Shown: piece by piece, positions 8,958 through 16,858 of the stretch
Numbering within the stretch: the stretch's first letter is position 1
Layout: the number at the start of each line of letters is the position of its first letter
NCBI RefSeq assembly: GCF_027706145.1
Contig: NZ_JAQFWW010000006.1
Location: forward strand, 62,001 to 126,000
DNA: 64,000 bases
Direction of reading: 5' to 3'
Source of the DNA: Bacillus changyiensis
Lineage (GTDB): Bacteria > Bacillota > Bacilli > Bacillales > Bacillaceae
Position numbers and translations under genes: made by a program
Notes under the pieces: model-generated
What the model was told of the DNA's origin: nothing
The model's input: only the letters and a program-made list of their open reading frames with translations
The model's database searches: none

Positions 8958-10238
8958 ATGGTTAGTTACGATATGTCCAAACATACAAAAATCTCTAAGG
9001 ACGCTCAAGATGCTCTGGAGGGAAAAAGCAGAGGATTCAAAAGACTGCTTCCTTTCTTAGGCCCAGCTTTTATCGCAGCAATCGCCTACATAGATCCCGG
9101 TAACTTCGCGACAAATATTGCTGCTGGCTCTAAATATGGATATTTGCTATTATGGGTGATTTTATTTTCTAATTTAATGGCACTACTTATTCAGTCTTTA
9201 TCAGCTAAGCTTGGAATTGCGACAGGAAAAAACCTTCCCGAAATTGCTAGACAGGAATTCCCTAAACCAGTCTCTATTGGCTTATGGATCCAAGGAGAAC
9301 TTGTCGTCATCGCAACAGATCTCGCCGAATTTATTGGAGCAGCTCTCGGTCTTTATCTGTTGTTTGGCATTCCACTTCTTGAAGCATCAATTATTGCTGC
9401 AGCGGGTTCATTTGCCATTTTAGAACTGCAAAGACGAGGTGTCCGTCCCCTTGAAGCGGCGATAACAGGAATGCTATTTATTGTGGTGATCGCCTTTGCC
9501 TTTCAGACTTTTTTTGCTAAACCTGATCTGACCTCTGTTATGAAAGGAATGCTCATTCCCCGTTTTAATGGAGCTGACAGCATTCTCTTAGCAGCTGGGA
9601 TTTTAGGAGCAACCGTTATGCCACATGCTATATATCTACACTCTGCTCTCACTCAGCGCAGAGTCGTTGGGAAAACGGAAGCAGAAAAGAAAAAGATTTT
9701 TCGCTTTGAATTTATCGACATTCTGATTGCGATGCTAGTTGCTGGGGCAATTAATGCAAGTATGCTCATCGTCGCTGCCGCATTATTTTATAAGAACGGT
9801 TTATTCGTTGAAGACTTGGATGTCGCTTTCAATTACTTTAGTAGCATGATCAGCCCTTTATCCGCTGTATTATTTGGAATTGGATTGTTAACAGCGGGCT
9901 TATCAAGCTCATCTGTCGGAACGATGTCCGGAGATATTATCATGCAAGGATTTATCAATTTTAGAATTCCTCTTTATTTAAGAAGGTTTATTACAATGAT
10001 ACCGCCGATTGCCATCATTGCATCAGGTGTCAATCCGACAACTGCACTTGTCCTAAGCCAAGTCATCTTGTCCTTCGGAATCGCTTTTGCCCTAATCCCG
10101 CTCATTATCTTTACAAGCAATAAACGGATTATGGGGAGTTTAAAAAATAGCAAATGGGTAACAATCGTATCATGGCTAATTGCTGCACTTATTGTTGCAC
10201 TTAATATTTTCCTGATCTTCGATACAATTTTTGGTTAA
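8958..10238 (+). CDS. mntH: Mn2+/H+ symporter MntH (Nramp)
   Basis: A 426-residue Nramp transporter that imports manganese with protons. The metal-binding motif DPGN is at residues 46-49 (AYIDPGNFATN) and the second metal-site motif MPHAIYLHS is near 229-237. The protein follows B. subtilis MntH almost residue for residue from about residue 20 on, and the length (425 there) is the same. The start used is the ATG at 8958 behind AAGGTGAATCAC; the longer open frame from 8862 would include the promoter and operator and is excluded. Single-gene unit with its own promoter, MntR box and terminator. Confidence 0.96.
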   Translation: MVSYDMSKHTKISKDAQDALEGKSRGFKRLLPFLGPAFIAAIAYIDPGNFATNIAAGSKYGYLLLWVILFSNLMALLIQSLSAKLGIATGKNLPEIARQEFPKPVSIGLWIQGELVVIATDLAEFIGAALGLYLLFGIPLLEASIIAAAGSFAILELQRRGVRPLEAAITGMLFIVVIAFAFQTFFAKPDLTSVMKGMLIPRFNGADSILLAAGILGATVMPHAIYLHSALTQRRVVGKTEAEKKKIFRFEFIDILIAMLVAGAINASMLIVAAALFYKNGLFVEDLDVAFNYFSSMISPLSAVLFGIGLLTAGLSSSSVGTMSGDIIMQGFINFRIPLYLRRFITMIPPIAIIASGVNPTTALVLSQVILSFGIAFALIPLIIFTSNKRIMGSLKNSKWVTIVSWLIAALIVALNIFLIFDTIFG

Positions 10239-10240
10239 AA

Positions 10241-10267
10241 AGGCTGACTCCAAGTCGGCTTTTTTTA
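10241..10267 (+). terminator. Intrinsic terminator of mntH
   Basis: GGCTGACT / AGTCGGCT stem with a short loop, followed by seven T residues. Confidence 0.85.
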
Positions 10268-10291
10268 TACTGTTAAAAAGGAGGGGTTTGT

Positions 10292-10833
10292 ATGTTCACA
10301 CTAGACATAAATGATGGACTATACTTAAAACTACTCGAACCAAAGGATGCACGTACCATTTATACGTTGATTCAACAATCTAAACATAATTTGAGGGATT
10401 GGCTATTTTGGGTGGATGAAACAAAGACGATTGAAGACAGTGAAGCCTTTATTGAAAAAAGTATGAAGCAGGCCACAGCAAACAACGGTTTCCAGGCTGG
10501 GATCTGGTACCAAGATCAATTCGCCGGCATAATCGGACTGCACGATATTAATTGGATCAACCACAACACTTCTTTAGGTTATTGGCTTGGAGAGCCTTTC
10601 CAAGGAAAAGGCATCATGACAAAAGCATGCCAAGCTATGATCGAGATGCTTTTTAAGGAATATGAGCTGAATCGAATCGAAATCAGAGTAGCAACCAAAA
10701 ACTTTAAAAGCCAAGCGATTCCTGAAAATTGGGGTTTACAAAAGAAGGCTGTCTCAGACAATATGAACGGCTCCATCACGGTTATGTCGATCACTTTGTT
10801 TACGGTCTACTTCGAGAAGAATATACCGGTTAA
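10292..10833 (+). pseudogene. GNAT N-acetyltransferase (RimJ/RimL, YdaF-like), frameshifted
   Basis: The first 144 codons read as a ribosomal-protein-type acetyltransferase: DARTIYTLIQQSKHNLRDWL, GYWLGEPFQGKGIMTKACQA (acetyl-CoA loop) and NRIEIRVATKNFKSQAIPE. After the A-run at 10725-10728 the open frame turns into unrelated sequence and stops at 10840. Adding one A there restores a family-typical C-terminus in the next frame (EKLGFTKEGCLR, then YVDHFVYGLLREEY) that stops at 10833. So one base is missing, either a real mutation or a sequencing error. Start ATG 10292 follows AAAGGAGGGG. As it stands the encoded 182-residue product has lost the last strands of the GNAT fold and is probably inactive. 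Confidence 0.85.
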
Positions 10834-10898
10834 GATTTAGGAAACGCTTTTTCGCTCATCATTTGTTATGATAAGAAAAAAAGATGGAGTTTTTTGCT

Positions 10899-11150
10899 AT
10901 GAAAATATTGATCTTATTTTATTTATGGATTATCCCATTGATTATCGGTATTGTATTTTTCCGGATCACACAAAGGACGAGCTTTCCTAAAAGATTTTAT
11001 CCGGCCTATGTTATGATCGGATTGGCTGTCTGCGTGTTCGCTGTCTGCTACTTAATGGGACAGCCCTATCTCGGCAATTTCTTTGGTGGAACGATACTGT
11101 TTGGGACTGTTCTTCCGTTTATGGCTGCAGGGATGAAGAAAAAAGGGTAA
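10899..11150 (+). CDS. Small membrane protein, unknown function
   Basis: An 83-residue hydrophobic protein with three probable helices (residues 2-22, 36-56 and 60-78) and a basic C-terminus (GMKKKG). I do not recognise a family. The ATG at 10899 has GATGGAG at a proper distance; an in-frame ATG at 10884 would remove this site from the leader. It is followed by a hairpin at 11169-11192. No functional hint comes from the neighbours. Confidence 0.6.
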   Translation: MKILILFYLWIIPLIIGIVFFRITQRTSFPKRFYPAYVMIGLAVCVFAVCYLMGQPYLGNFFGGTILFGTVLPFMAAGMKKKG

Positions 11151-11168
11151 TCGTATAAAGCAGGTAGA

Positions 11169-11195
11169 GACTATCGTCTGGCAACGATAGTCTTA
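11169..11195 (+). terminator. Hairpin between convergent genes
   Basis: GACTATCGT (11169-11177), loop CTGGCA, ACGATAGTC (11184-11192), then TTATT. It may serve both the small membrane gene and the convergent phr gene; the T-tract is weak. Confidence 0.6.
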
Positions 11196-11204
11196 TTCAT
11201 TGAT

Positions 11205-11330
11205 TCATACAATGGCTTTTTCAGCTACTTGAAATTCCGGTTGTTTGTCAATGATCGCATTATTTAAAGTCCCAAAAGCCAGTGTGATGGTGAAAATACT
11301 TAACATTCCGATTATTCTTAGTTTTCTCAT
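11205..11330 (-). CDS. Phr-type signalling peptide precursor
   Basis: A 41-residue ORF too short for standard calling. It has the Phr layout: a basic N-terminus (MRKLR), a hydrophobic export segment (IIGMLSIFTITLAFGTL) and a polar tail ending VAEKAIV. Its ATG overlaps the rap stop codon as ATGA and follows GGAGGTGATAGT, so it is translationally coupled to rap. Phr precursors are secreted, cleaved to penta- or hexapeptides, re-imported by the oligopeptide permease and inhibit the partner Rap. The mature peptide probably comes from the last residues (AEKAIV or a part of it), but the cleavage site is not certain. A SigH-like promoter lies just upstream inside rap. Confidence 0.85.
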   Translation of the reverse strand: MRKLRIIGMLSIFTITLAFGTLNNAIIDKQPEFQVAEKAIV

Positions 11331-12430
11331 ACTATCACCTCCGTTACTTTCATCATTTGATTTTTGGCTTTTAATGCTCTTTTAAAATATTCAACAGATT
11401 GGGATAAATACCCTTTTTTAAAATAATATTCCGCAATTTGTTCAGTCAATTCTGACGTATCTGGCCATAGATTTTTTTGTTCAAGATATTGCAAAGATTC
11501 TTTTATTGCAGATTCATTGTGATCAACATATAAAGTGTGAAGGACTTGTAATTTTGCTTTGTACTCCTCTTCACCAAATAAATTGGCATGTTTAATACCT
11601 CGGTCATACCAAATTTTCGCTTCGGTTGTTCGATTTTCCCTGTACAACATGCTCGCCATCATGTATAGAGTTCTAACCCCATCTGTTGATTCTACGTGTT
11701 CTGTGATATGAATTGCCTTTTTGAAGTATTCTTCAGCCAACCCTGAGATCTTTTGTCTATCATATATCAATCCAAGATTATGATATATCATTCCAACTTG
11801 CCTTTTAAATCTTCCACTCATGGCTTCATTTAAAGCTTTATGATAATGATCTTCTGCCGAGCTGAATCTGTACATATCATACATATTGGCTCCAAGAACC
11901 ATTTCGCATTGAATCGTTCTCAGTTTATAGGCTTCACTTTCTTGAAAAATACTTCTTGCTTTAAAAACATGACTCATCGAAATAAGGTGTTGATCAATCT
12001 GATAATATGCCTGTGATAATTTATAATGAAATTCTGCATGTTCGATTTGATCAGGGATACTACGAAGTTTAACTTCTGCAAGCTGATAAAAATGGATCGC
12101 TTCAACATAATTTTTTTTGTAAAATTCATATACGCCCGAGAAAAACAGTGAATAATAGACAATCATGTTATTGGTGTTTTCCTCCCCAATATCCTTAATA
12201 CTTTGAAATACTTTATCTGTTTCTTCAAATTCTTCGATCATAACTTTATAGCGAAAATCTAACAGATTGTAATAGATCAACAAGTCTTGATCTTCATCCA
12301 TATGTTGTAACAAACTAGGAATCTCTTCTTTCAAGGCAGCAGCCTCTGCCTTTTGGTGTCGTTTAATCATTCCATACCATTGATTCAATATCTTCGCAAC
12401 TTTTTCAGGTGCTATTTTTGTTTTTTCCAA
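11327..12430 (-). CDS. Response regulator aspartate phosphatase (Rap family)
   Basis: A 367-residue Rap protein: an N-terminal three-helix region (IAPEKVAKILNQWYGMIKRHQ) and about six tetratricopeptide repeats from residue 100 on, for example VGMIYHNLGLIYDRQKISGLAEEYFKKAI. Rap proteins dephosphorylate Spo0F or sequester response regulators such as ComA; which one is the target here is not visible. The start is TTG at 12430, directly after an in-frame stop and behind GAGAGGATG. The phr gene overlaps its 3' end by 4 bp, making a classic rap-phr cassette. It does not match a named Rap I can place with confidence. Confidence 0.9.
   Translation of the reverse strand: MEKTKIAPEKVAKILNQWYGMIKRHQKAEAAALKEEIPSLLQHMDEDQDLLIYYNLLDFRYKVMIEEFEETDKVFQSIKDIGEENTNNMIVYYSLFFSGVYEFYKKNYVEAIHFYQLAEVKLRSIPDQIEHAEFHYKLSQAYYQIDQHLISMSHVFKARSIFQESEAYKLRTIQCEMVLGANMYDMYRFSSAEDHYHKALNEAMSGRFKRQVGMIYHNLGLIYDRQKISGLAEEYFKKAIHITEHVESTDGVRTLYMMASMLYRENRTTEAKIWYDRGIKHANLFGEEEYKAKLQVLHTLYVDHNESAIKESLQYLEQKNLWPDTSELTEQIAEYYFKKGYLSQSVEYFKRALKAKNQMMKVTEVIV
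11389..11415 (-). promoter_or_regulatory. SigH-type promoter for phr
   Basis: Inside the 3' end of rap, on the minus strand, AAGGGTATT (11415-11407) is followed after 11 bases by GTTGAAT (11395-11389). This fits the SigH pattern (AGGAnTT-like and nnGAAT) that drives most phr genes in B. subtilis from within rap, and lies about 60 bp before the phr start. Confidence 0.6.
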
Positions 12431-12544
12431 CTAGTGATCATCCTCTCATTTTAATATTTGAATTTTCTAATCATTACTTATGCCACGTCTCATTTTACAA
12501 AATATATCATTAATTTACAATAATTGTGTTATAATAGTTCACAT

Positions 12545-13798
12545 TCACACTTCTAACCTTTCCACTTTTTCTTTTATTAAATCTGACCGCTGAGCTTTAC
12601 CAAGCTTCGTAAATATGAGCATTCCAATACCAGCAATGATTTCAATCCCCCCACCTACAGCAATTACTTTTCCAACACCAAAAATGGTTGCTGCATACCC
12701 TGCTAAGACAGCACCTAATGGAATCATAATAAAAGAAATCGTACTCATAATTGCCGATACTTGTGGTTGATCTTCATCTTCTACTGACATTTGAATAATG
12801 GTATGCTCGGGTACATTAATGGCACTAATTGTAGCTCCTAGTGCAAACGCAGCTAGGAACACTAATGGCAGAAGAGAATTAATTCCAGTAATAAAATAAG
12901 CAATCCCTTCTATTATTCCAGCAGTGATAAACAATAATCCAAAGCGATTTACCCTTATTTTTGCTAACACAAAGCCTACTGAAAAGGCGCCTCCAGCTGT
13001 AATCACTCTTAATAATGAATGAATGACTGGTCCTCCATTCAACACTTTTGCTATGTAAATGGCTGAAAGTGCTTCCCAAGGAGCTGACGCCAAATTTGAA
13101 AAAACACAATAAACAGCTAAGGGACATAAAATATGATGATGTCTTACAAGAACAAAGCCTTTTTTTAATTTTTTAATATATGTATTTTTGGGGTTTAATT
13201 TATTTTTTTCAACACTATCATTTTTCTCTTTATATTTAATGAAAAGCACCAAACAGCCAGAAAAGATATACAACGGAAGAGTAATTAACATGGTTTGTGC
13301 AGCACCGATTACAACAATCACCATTCCGCTAAGGGTAACTGCTGCAAGCCTAACGATATGTTCAGAAGATTGTATAATAGCATTTGCATTTTGAATGAGG
13401 TCATTTTTCACAATTTTCGGAATTAAAGAAACAGAGGCAGGTTTATAAGAAGCGCCTGTCGCTGAATGCATTAACATCATAAAGATGACAAACCATAATG
13501 GAGAAAAGCCGCTAAAATAGCAAATTGGAATGATCAGCAAGAGAATCGCTCTCGTTAAATCCGAAAAAAACATCCAGAATTTTAGAGAATCTGAGTTCAT
13601 GAACGGGGTAATGATTGGGCCTAAGATTGCCTGTGGAAGAAAAGTGACTGCTATTAATAAAGCTGTACCAATAGCCCCTTTGCCATCGAAAATCAAAAAC
13701 CAAAGGATAGAATGAAAGGCAAAGTTATCTGCAATTATTTTCACCAATTTAGAATAAAAAAGAAAGGTGAAATTTCTTTGCCACACACTGTTATTCAA
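12545..13798 (-). CDS. MFS transporter (macrolide-efflux-like)
   Basis: A 417-residue major facilitator protein with about 12 hydrophobic segments. The N-terminal NFTFLFYSKLVKIIADNFAF and the loop MMLMHSATGASYKPASVSLIPKIVKNDLIQNANAI resemble the MefA/YfiS-type exporter group. The start is TTG at 13798, preceded by AAAGGAGG at the right distance; there is no ATG nearby. It has its own promoter overlapped by an inverted repeat, which suggests a repressor-controlled exporter. Substrate unknown. Confidence 0.8.
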   Translation of the reverse strand: MNNSVWQRNFTFLFYSKLVKIIADNFAFHSILWFLIFDGKGAIGTALLIAVTFLPQAILGPIITPFMNSDSLKFWMFFSDLTRAILLLIIPICYFSGFSPLWFVIFMMLMHSATGASYKPASVSLIPKIVKNDLIQNANAIIQSSEHIVRLAAVTLSGMVIVVIGAAQTMLITLPLYIFSGCLVLFIKYKEKNDSVEKNKLNPKNTYIKKLKKGFVLVRHHHILCPLAVYCVFSNLASAPWEALSAIYIAKVLNGGPVIHSLLRVITAGGAFSVGFVLAKIRVNRFGLLFITAGIIEGIAYFITGINSLLPLVFLAAFALGATISAINVPEHTIIQMSVEDEDQPQVSAIMSTISFIMIPLGAVLAGYAATIFGVGKVIAVGGGIEIIAGIGMLIFTKLGKAQRSDLIKEKVERLEV

Positions 13799-13831
13799 TT
13801 TTTTTCCTCCTTTATTTCACATCATAACACT

Positions 13832-13866
13832 GTAAAATATTATCTTATTTTACTTATATTTGTCAA
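13832..13866 (-). promoter_or_regulatory. Promoter with overlapping operator dyad for the MFS gene
   Basis: On the minus strand TTGACA (13866-13861), 16-base spacer, GATAAT (13844-13839). The 22-bp inverted repeat GTAAAATA-N6-TATTTTAC at 13832-13853 covers the -10 region, as expected for a repressor site. The repressor is not identified; no regulator gene lies adjacent. Confidence 0.6.
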
Positions 13867-13961
13867 TTTTTTTGTAAATACAACTTCTCAGTATAATAAT
13901 CCAAATCATTTTCTGGTTTCTCTGACTCTTCAAGGACATCTTTCCGATCTTCCCTAATCAT
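13863..13961 (-). CDS. Possible 32-residue acidic peptide
   Basis: A short ORF reading MIREDRKDVLEESEKPENDL and then 12 more residues, with ATG 13961 behind AGGGGGGATTTTT, a strong ribosome site at normal spacing. The composition is highly charged, with no membrane segment. Its stop overlaps the -35 of the MFS promoter. The ribosome site is itself part of the topB terminator stem, so this could be a chance ORF. No family recognised. Confidence 0.3.
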   Translation of the reverse strand: MIREDRKDVLEESEKPENDLDYYTEKLYLQKN

Positions 13962-14013
13962 AAAAATCCCCCCTAAGCAAACAGATATTTCTGTAGACTT
14001 AGAGGAGATTTTT
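13962..14013 (-). terminator. Probable topB terminator
   Basis: On the minus strand, an A/T-flanked stem pairs AAAAATCTCC...CTAAG with CTTAG...GGGATTTTT across a loop of about 20 bases that holds a second small hairpin (ACAGA/TCTGT). It ends in a run of five T residues right after topB. Confidence 0.65.
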
Positions 14014-14021
14014 GATATCGT

Positions 14022-16205
14022 TTATGAATCAAACTTCAACTTCTTCAACTGTTCAGCAAGCGCATTATTAATGGGCTCATCTTTGTTTTGCTTTTTCATG
14101 TAAGAGGAAACATCACGTTTTGTTGCTTTTGAATGTTTGTCTTTCGCTCTGCGTTTTTCAAATACGGAAAGTTTTTCTCGATGGCCGCAAACACATGCGA
14201 AAGTTTGACCTTCTCCATGGCCGCGCAGCTCCATGCGTTTATGACAGTTCGGACAGCGGGCATTTGTTTGTTTGGCAATCGCTTTTCGGTGGCCGCATTC
14301 TCTGTCTTGGCAGACGAGCATCGTCCCGCGTTTACCGTTAACTTTTAGCATTAGTTTTCCGCAATCAGGACAGTGTGTGCCTGTGAGGTTGTCATGCTTG
14401 AATTTTTGCTGACTACTTTTGATTTCTTTAATCGTTTCCTTTGTATAGTTTTTCATTTCTTTAATGAAAAACGACGACTTCAGTTTCCCTTTTGCAATAC
14501 CTGACAATTTTTGTTCCCATTCAGCGGTCAGTGCCGGTGATTTTAAATCGGCGGGAACAAGCTCAAGCAGTTGTTTTCCTTTTGAAGTCATAAAAATATC
14601 TTTTCCTTTTTTCTCGATCAAGAACGTGTTGAAAAGTTTCTCAATTATATCTGCACGGGTGGCAACCGTTCCCAGACCGCCTGTCTCGCCAAGTGTTTTG
14701 ACAAGATTTTTTTCTTCACCTTGCATAAATGCAGATGGGTTTTCCATTGCCGACAACAGTGTTCCTTCATTAAAACGGGCGGGCGGTTTTGTTTCTCCCT
14801 TTGTCTCTGTTAATGAATGAACAGCAAGTGTATCACCTTTTGTGAGCTTTGGAAGAGTTTGATCTTTGTCTTCTTCGTCATCATCTTCTTCAGTATGATC
14901 ATATACGGCTTTCCAACCTTGGGACTGAACGACTTTTCCTTTTGCCATAAATGTTTCTCCACCGATTTGGGCAACCACTTTTGTTTCTTCATATTCAAAT
15001 GGCGGCATCAGAACAGCAAGAAAACGCTTGGCAATCAATTCGTAAAGCTTTCTTTCTTTCTCACTTAAAGCACCGAGCACTAGCGGTTCCTCAGTTGGAA
15101 TAATGGCATGGTGATCAGAAACTTTCGCATCATTGACAAAGCTTTTACTAGCTTTAATGCCGCGCTTTAAAATCCGCGTAACATGCTGGGCAAATGGTTT
15201 AACTTGCATCCCTTCCAAACGATCTTTTAATGTCGGAACAATATCGCTTGAGAGAAAGCGCGAGTCTGTCCGCGGATAAGTGACTAGCTTATGCTGCTCA
15301 TAAAGTTTTTGCAAAACGGACAGCGTTTCTTTTGCCGAGAAGCCGAAGCGTTTATGAGCATCTCTTTGCAGCTCTGTTAAATCATAAAGACCAGGCGCAA
15401 AGCTTTTTTTCGCTGTTTTTTTCAAATCGGCAATCATAGCCGGTTTGCCTTGTAGCGCTTTAACAAGCTGAGAGGTAACAGATTCATTAAATGTCCGGGT
15501 TTGATGCGTTTTTTTATCCTGCCAAGTCAAGGTCATACCATCAACAGCAGCGCGCAAACCAAAGTAAGGAACCGGTTTAAAGTTTTTAATATCTTTCTCT
15601 CTTTTAGCGATCATCGCCAAAGTCGGTGTTTGCACACGTCCACAGGAAAGTTGGGCATTGAATTTTGTTGTCAGTGCCCTTGTTGCATTAATCCCAACAA
15701 TCCAATCCGCTTCAGCTCTTGCGACAGCCGAATCATATAAATTTTCAAACTCCTTACCGTTCTTTAAGTTTTTAAAACCGTCTTTGATCGCCTTATCTGT
15801 AACAGATGAAATCCATAGCCGTTTCAATGGTTTGTTGACTTTCGCCTTTTCGATAATCCAGCGGGCGACAAGCTCACCTTCACGTCCTGCATCTGTCGCA
15901 ATGACGATGTCTTTGACATCTTTTCTGATAAGCTGTGATTTGACAGCGTGAAACTGTTTTCCTGTTTTTTTGATGACAACCAATTTTAAAGGTTCAGGAA
16001 TAATCGGCAAATCTTCAAGCCGCCATGATTGAAATTCTTTTCCGTAGCCTTCAGGGTCAGCCAACGTGACTAAATGGCCGAGCGCCCACGTCACAATGTA
16101 GCGGTCCCCTTCAAGATAGCCATTTCCTTTTTTATGACACCTCAGAACACGGGCTAAATCCCGACCAACTGAAGGTTTTTCAGCTAAAACAACTGTTTTT
16201 GCCAA
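14022..16205 (-). CDS. topB: DNA topoisomerase III
   Basis: A type IA topoisomerase that relaxes or decatenates DNA through a transient 5'-phosphotyrosine. From the TTG at 16205 it is 727 residues, the same length I recall for B. subtilis TopB. The Toprim domain is N-terminal (VLAEKPSVGRDLARVL and IATDAGREGELVARW). The catalytic tyrosine lies in VTYPRTDSRFL near residue 310. The C-terminus has two zinc-ribbon segments with CPDCGK...CQDREC and CPNCHK...CVCGH. A longer open frame starts with ATG 16235, but that ATG lies only six bases after a TATAAT box and has no usable ribosome site. The neighbour lrpC is the same as in B. subtilis, apart from the intervening queD. Confidence 0.95.
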   Translation of the reverse strand: MAKTVVLAEKPSVGRDLARVLRCHKKGNGYLEGDRYIVTWALGHLVTLADPEGYGKEFQSWRLEDLPIIPEPLKLVVIKKTGKQFHAVKSQLIRKDVKDIVIATDAGREGELVARWIIEKAKVNKPLKRLWISSVTDKAIKDGFKNLKNGKEFENLYDSAVARAEADWIVGINATRALTTKFNAQLSCGRVQTPTLAMIAKREKDIKNFKPVPYFGLRAAVDGMTLTWQDKKTHQTRTFNESVTSQLVKALQGKPAMIADLKKTAKKSFAPGLYDLTELQRDAHKRFGFSAKETLSVLQKLYEQHKLVTYPRTDSRFLSSDIVPTLKDRLEGMQVKPFAQHVTRILKRGIKASKSFVNDAKVSDHHAIIPTEEPLVLGALSEKERKLYELIAKRFLAVLMPPFEYEETKVVAQIGGETFMAKGKVVQSQGWKAVYDHTEEDDDEEDKDQTLPKLTKGDTLAVHSLTETKGETKPPARFNEGTLLSAMENPSAFMQGEEKNLVKTLGETGGLGTVATRADIIEKLFNTFLIEKKGKDIFMTSKGKQLLELVPADLKSPALTAEWEQKLSGIAKGKLKSSFFIKEMKNYTKETIKEIKSSQQKFKHDNLTGTHCPDCGKLMLKVNGKRGTMLVCQDRECGHRKAIAKQTNARCPNCHKRMELRGHGEGQTFACVCGHREKLSVFEKRRAKDKHSKATKRDVSSYMKKQNKDEPINNALAEQLKKLKFDS

Positions 16206-16228
16206 GTCTCTCACATCACTTTCTTGTT

Positions 16229-16253
16229 CATGCATCCTTTTATTATAACAGAT
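16229..16253 (-). repeat. 25-bp direct repeat, copy 1 (promoter of topB)
   Basis: CATGCATCCTTTTATTATAA followed by CAGAT, nearly identical to the copy at 16828-16853 on the other side of queD. On the minus strand it contains TGTTATAAT, an extended -10 promoter element. Confidence 0.75.
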
Positions 16254-16293
16254 GGAGAAGATGCAACTCTAATGTACATTCACCAAGCATCAA

Positions 16294-16755
16294 TCAGAAA
16301 AAAGTTGGCCCATCCTCAGGTATTTCATGTGCAAGTACCTCAGCCCAACCTGTTGGTGTTTCCCATAGTCTTACAGAATAAACAGGTAATTTCAATTCCT
16401 TTAACTTCCAACAAATATAGATCGCTAAATTCTCAACAGTGGTTCTAAACCCCAATTCATAAACTTTTGAACCTGAGTCAAGTAGTTGCTTAACGATTGG
16501 CTCATTTCCTTGAGCTAAAAAAGCATGATCTAAATCAGTAAGTAGCTCCTTTTTAATGACGCTTTTCATATCTGCAAAATCAATGACAAATCCTTCATCA
16601 GATGATAATGGTTCCTTATTCGTTTGTCCTTTTAAACGCACTTCAAGTTTATAAGTATGTCCATGAACATTTGCACATTTTCCTTTATGATTAAGCAGCT
16701 GATGCGAGCTATCAAACGTAAAAATTTTACACACCATAACATCATTCATTGCCAT
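16294..16755 (-). CDS. queD: 6-carboxy-tetrahydropterin synthase (QueD family)
   Basis: A 153-residue member of the 6-pyruvoyl-tetrahydropterin synthase/QueD family. Zinc ligands His18 (FDSSHQ), His31 and His33 (NVHGHTY) and the catalytic Cys27 (GKCANVHGH) are present, as is the C-terminal RLWETPTGWAEV segment carrying the family's conserved Glu. QueD makes the second intermediate of queuosine/preQ0 biosynthesis from dihydroneopterin triphosphate. ATG 16755 follows AGGTGAATAAAT. Usually queC, queD, queE and queF are together; here queD stands alone, flanked by direct repeats between lrpC and topB. No preQ1 riboswitch was found in front of it. The activity could differ from QueD proper. Confidence 0.85.
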   Translation of the reverse strand: MAMNDVMVCKIFTFDSSHQLLNHKGKCANVHGHTYKLEVRLKGQTNKEPLSSDEGFVIDFADMKSVIKKELLTDLDHAFLAQGNEPIVKQLLDSGSKVYELGFRTTVENLAIYICWKLKELKLPVYSVRLWETPTGWAEVLAHEIPEDGPTFF

Positions 16756-16827
16756 TATTTATTCACCTTACCTACCAATATTTTTTTATCCTTAAACGGG
16801 ATGATTGCCCCTTTGCTATACCTAGTC

Positions 16828-16853
16828 CATGCATTCCTTTTATTATAACAGAT
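16828..16853 (-). repeat. 25/26-bp direct repeat, copy 2 (upstream of queD)
   Basis: Same sequence as 16229-16253 with one inserted T. It also gives TGTTATAAT on the minus strand and so a probable extended -10 promoter for queD. The two copies bracket queD exactly, 599 bp apart. Confidence 0.75.
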
Positions 16854-16858
16854 AGAAA

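Noticed and set aside
14464-14820. Plus-strand open frame (118 codons) across topB
   Set aside because: Antisense of a well-conserved gene; Ser/Phe-rich shadow with no ribosome site.
16756-16858. preQ1 riboswitch in front of queD
   Set aside because: The leader lacks the small H-type pseudoknot pattern of preQ1-I and no preQ1-II features could be matched.
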